Shown here: positions 61,718 through 64,000 of the stretch, one piece after another
Position numbering within the stretch: the stretch's first letter is position 1
How the letters are laid out: the number at the start of each line of letters is the position of its first letter
DNA from: Rikenellaceae bacterium
GTDB taxonomy: Bacteria > Bacteroidota > Bacteroidia > Bacteroidales > Rikenellaceae
Assembly: GCA_015059735.1 (NCBI GenBank)
Contig: SUZX01000006.1
Coordinates: 1 to 64,000, forward strand
Reading direction: 5' to 3'
Length of the DNA: 64,000 nt
The notes under the pieces: model-generated
The model's database searches: none
The model's input: only the letters and a program-made list of their open reading frames with translations
Told to the model about the DNA's origin: nothing
Position numbers and translations under genes: made by a program

Positions 61718-63018
61718 AGCAGATCCATCAATTTTACGTTATCCTCGGTGTTGCGTGCCTGCTCTTTGAGCAATTCCAATTGGCGATCTACCTGTGCCAA
61801 GTCGGGTGTCGGAGCGAAGTTGAAAGCCGTCTGTCCGTGCCCCTCAACCGCCTCCAAAACCCCATAGAGCGTCATCGAGGCGATGTCGTAAGCCGGTGTA
61901 TAAGCCACATCGCGCTCGCCATCGCCGCTACGTACGGCGATCAGCTGTCCGGCTTGTACCAATTGGAACAATACGTCGTTTACGATGCGTGTCGGCAGGT
62001 CGAGTTGTTGCCGTATTGCTTCGGCCGAGAGTGCTCCTCCCTCCGTGCGGAAGTGTCGTACAACGATGAGCATTACGGCCAAGAGTATCTTGCGCCGTTG
62101 GTCATAACTGATGAGCAACGATTCGCGTTCTTCGCCGAAACGGGCGATATTTTGGTAGGCAAACGACAATTCGCCCCCGAAAAGCAGAATCTGCCACGAG
62201 GTTTGCATCCACACCAACAACAACGGCAAAGCTGCAAAACTGCCGTATATGGCATTGTAGGAGGTCATCCATTTTTGCAGGTAGATATATCCCCATTGGA
62301 AGAGCAAAAATCCGGTGCCGGCCACGATTCCCGCCATCAAAGCACTGCCGAATTTCACCCGCGCATTGGGAATTACCATGTAGAGAAAGGTGAACATCAC
62401 CCAAATCACCACCAGCGATACCAACCGCGATGCCAAATGGAAATACCAACTGTCATCGAATCCCAACAGTTGCTCGGCATAGTTGCCTATGGCACTCGCC
62501 ACAACCCACAACAACGGTACGATCATTACCACTGCCAAGTAGTCGGTGTATTGTCGGGTGATACTGCGTTGCACCTTCACTTCCCAAATGTTGTTGAATG
62601 CGCTCTCGATCGAACTGAACACCCGAATCACGGCCCAAAAGAGCGTCACCAATGCCACTGTTGCCACTACGCCACCGCGAGTACGTGCCAACGCTTTCTC
62701 GGCAAATCCGACCACATAATCGATAATCTCAGGGTTCTGCGGGAAGAGTCCGTAGAGATTTTCGACCAATCCCTCTGTCAGTCCGAACCCTTTCATGATG
62801 GCAAAAACTACTGCTACGATCGGCACCAACGACATGAGCGTATAGAAAGTCAGTGCCGCTGAGCGGATGAGTGTGCCGTGTTCGAGCAAACCTCGGGCTG
62901 TATAGAAAAGCAATCGATATTGTTGTACAAACCAACGTACCACCGGATTGCGCCATTCGCGGATGTCGCGCCGGAAAATCGTGTCGGTAAAATAGGTGAG
63001 TATGTCGTTGAGTTTCAT
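61714..63018 (-). CDS. YihY/BrkB-family inner-membrane protein
   Basis: The family is widespread; its function is unsettled (BrkB was once linked to serum resistance, and YihY was mistaken for RNase BN). I chose ATG 63018 (MKLNDILTYFTDTIF), giving 434 residues; a TTG 24 bp upstream is possible. There are about six transmembrane segments (e.g. LTFYTLMSLVPIVAVVFAIMKGF, TVALVTLFWAVIRVFSSIESAFNNIW, YLAVVMIVPLLWVVASAIG). The C-terminal ~130 residues carry a winged-helix-like domain (SAEAIRQQLDLPTRIVNDVLFQLVQAG), typical of the long Bacteroidota form. The stop overlaps the DUF2520 start. Confidence 0.9.
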   Translation of the reverse strand: MKLNDILTYFTDTIFRRDIREWRNPVVRWFVQQYRLLFYTARGLLEHGTLIRSAALTFYTLMSLVPIVAVVFAIMKGFGLTEGLVENLYGLFPQNPEIIDYVVGFAEKALARTRGGVVATVALVTLFWAVIRVFSSIESAFNNIWEVKVQRSITRQYTDYLAVVMIVPLLWVVASAIGNYAEQLLGFDDSWYFHLASRLVSLVVIWVMFTFLYMVIPNARVKFGSALMAGIVAGTGFLLFQWGYIYLQKWMTSYNAIYGSFAALPLLLVWMQTSWQILLFGGELSFAYQNIARFGEERESLLISYDQRRKILLAVMLIVVRHFRTEGGALSAEAIRQQLDLPTRIVNDVLFQLVQAGQLIAVRSGDGERDVAYTPAYDIASMTLYGVLEAVEGHGQTAFNFAPTPDLAQVDRQLELLKEQARNTEDNVKLMDLL

Positions 63019-63048
63019 AGGCCGGTATGACGAATTATGCAAAACTAA

Positions 63049-64000
63049 CTATTTTAATCGGATAAGCCAATAATCATCGCCTATTTTCGTGCAGGCCACC
63101 CGTATTTCGCTTCCAGCCCGCATGCCGAGCCGCCGCATGATCTCCTCGGTGGCAATCGGGAAGTCACGTTTGAAGATCTCGGCTTTGCATCCTTTGAACG
63201 TGTGTTTGAGCCTTTTCGGATCGTAAGGTTCGATCCCGTCGATCGCCATCACACGCCCCAAAATGTCGTGAGGCTCTTCGGTGGCAAATCCAAAACCGTT
63301 TTCGTTCCAAATGTCGGCTTTGCCGTGTAGGTGTAACCGTGCCAACCGTGCCTTTTGCAGAGCCACATCGGGAATCACCAACCAACCGTAACGTTCCGGA
63401 CAAAATGTAGGGGGCGGTAGCGGTGTTGTTTTTTCGTCGGATTGTGCCGTGAAACTCCCCTTTCCGAGAGCCGTTGCGGTAATCTGAGGCCCCGAGCCGT
63501 CGGCGTAGATCACCACCTCTTTACATTCATCGGCTATCGAGAGCACCTCTACGCGACACTTGTCGAAGATGCGTTGTGCCTCATCGACATCGAACAACGG
63601 TGAGTTTTTGATGCAGATTCGCGGGGCAATTTCGCGCAGTCGGGGCAGCAACGTCACTATGTTCGGCGAACAATCCTCCATGCGTACTTTCTTCAACCCG
63701 TCGGTTCCGCGACGGTCGGGGTCGGCATAGATCCAGTCGAAATACAAACCTTCGCGTGTGAGATACTCCTCGGCCGAACAGCATACCACCTCGACATTTG
63801 TGATCCCCAGCCGTGCAAAATTTTCGTGAGCCACCTGCGCCAATACTGGGTCGCGCTCCAAGGTTACGACTTGCCGAAACCGACTGCTCAACGCGCGGGC
63901 ATCTACTCCCAATCCGCAGGTGAGATCCAGCACCGTATCGCCGGCAATCTGTTTGGTGGCAGCGCATGCCTCACTCGAAGCCTGCTCGAAAGCGCGTGGA
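63049..64000 (-). CDS. SAM-dependent methyltransferase with THUMP-like domain (5' end outside window)
   Basis: The frame remains open to base 64000, so the N-terminus is missing; 316 codons are present. SAM-binding motifs are LDLTCGLGVDARALS (motif I), VVTLERDPVLAQVAHENFARLG, and FDWIYADPDRRGTDGLKKV (the DPDRR motif). This combination is typical of the Bacteroidota 'class I methyltransferase/THUMP-like domain' family. The C-terminal part (~200-316) is the THUMP-like region (GKADIWNENGFGFATEEP, HTFKGCKAEIFKRDF). The RNA or protein target is not known. It lies 30 bp upstream of the BrkB gene. Confidence 0.87.
   Translation of the reverse strand, partial: PRAFEQASSEACAATKQIAGDTVLDLTCGLGVDARALSSRFRQVVTLERDPVLAQVAHENFARLGITNVEVVCCSAEEYLTREGLYFDWIYADPDRRGTDGLKKVRMEDCSPNIVTLLPRLREIAPRICIKNSPLFDVDEAQRIFDKCRVEVLSIADECKEVVIYADGSGPQITATALGKGSFTAQSDEKTTPLPPPTFCPERYGWLVIPDVALQKARLARLHLHGKADIWNENGFGFATEEPHDILGRVMAIDGIEPYDPKRLKHTFKGCKAEIFKRDFPIATEEIMRRLGMRAGSEIRVACTKIGDDYWLIRLK

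Noticed and set aside
1..64000. Prophage, insertion sequence, CRISPR array, rRNA or tRNA genes
   Set aside because: I looked for integrase/transposase motifs, regularly spaced repeats and tRNA-like cloverleaf features in the gaps and saw none. A tRNA scan with a proper program would be needed to exclude a missed tRNA.

Overview
The window is a 64-kb stretch of bacterial chromosome from a member of the Bacteroidota, most likely order Bacteroidales and possibly an Alistipes/Rikenellaceae-like gut species (the genus is a guess). The evidence is the short 286-residue primary sigma factor, many promoters carrying the Bacteroidota -7 box TAnnTTTG, a DPP7-type S46 peptidase, the glycine-lipid pair glsB/glsA, a 414-residue MraY with the insertion typical of the phylum, DUF4136 and patatin-barrel proteins, and a meso-DAP type MurE. 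No prophage, insertion sequence, CRISPR array, rRNA or tRNA was seen.

Layout. 0-15 kb: the 3' end of rpsA, then rpoD, an HtrA protease, metK behind a SAM-II-like riboswitch, proS, a small envelope cluster (lipoprotein phosphoesterase, a frameshifted beta-barrel gene, a DUF4136 lipoprotein, a small barrel), kbl with an Lrp-type regulator, galE, rplY-pth and an S4 RNA-binding protein. 15-24.5 kb: a minus-strand division and cell-wall cluster rsmH-ftsL-ftsI-murE-mraY-murD-ftsW that stops before murG and lacks mraZ. 24.6-30 kb: glsA, glsB, lipA-lipB-recJ on the plus strand. 30-35.4 kb: sppA-queD-polA on the minus strand. 35.6-43.4 kb: an Mrp-type ATPase, an AT-rich gap with DnaA boxes, then nadA, an S46 dipeptidyl peptidase, metG and ilvE. 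43.5-49.8 kb: two parS-like sites, then a minus-strand operon pheS-TPR-envC-like-ybeY-mnmG. 49.9-64 kb: a patatin/outer-membrane barrel protein, pepO, pgk, a C10 peptidase homologue without catalytic residues, an ABC-2 exporter, kdsC, a DUF2520 protein, a BrkB/YihY membrane protein and a truncated methyltransferase.

The most interesting reading is that the middle of the window holds the chromosomal origin region. The 380-bp gap at 36,666-37,045 has two consensus DnaA boxes, one near-match and a run of A/T. Two copies of the ParB site TGTTCCACGTGGAACA (one exact, one with the last base changed) lie 6.5 kb away at the 3' end of mnmG, a gene often found near bacterial origins. Replication initiation and segregation sites would then sit next to polA, recJ and a division/cell-wall cluster.

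Two families of small intergenic repeats are visible. One is a MITE-like element of about 170 bp with 18-bp terminal inverted repeats (TTATATACGA..TTACAC) and three internal palindromes. The other is a unit of about 160-170 bp that begins with a terminator-like hairpin. Both lie only in intergenic spaces, mainly just downstream of genes. Other items worth following are the metK riboswitch, the C10 pseudopeptidase (both catalytic residues are Ser), the Mrp protein with a single cysteine, the LytM-degenerate EnvC homologue and the one-base frameshift in the barrel gene near 8.46 kb.
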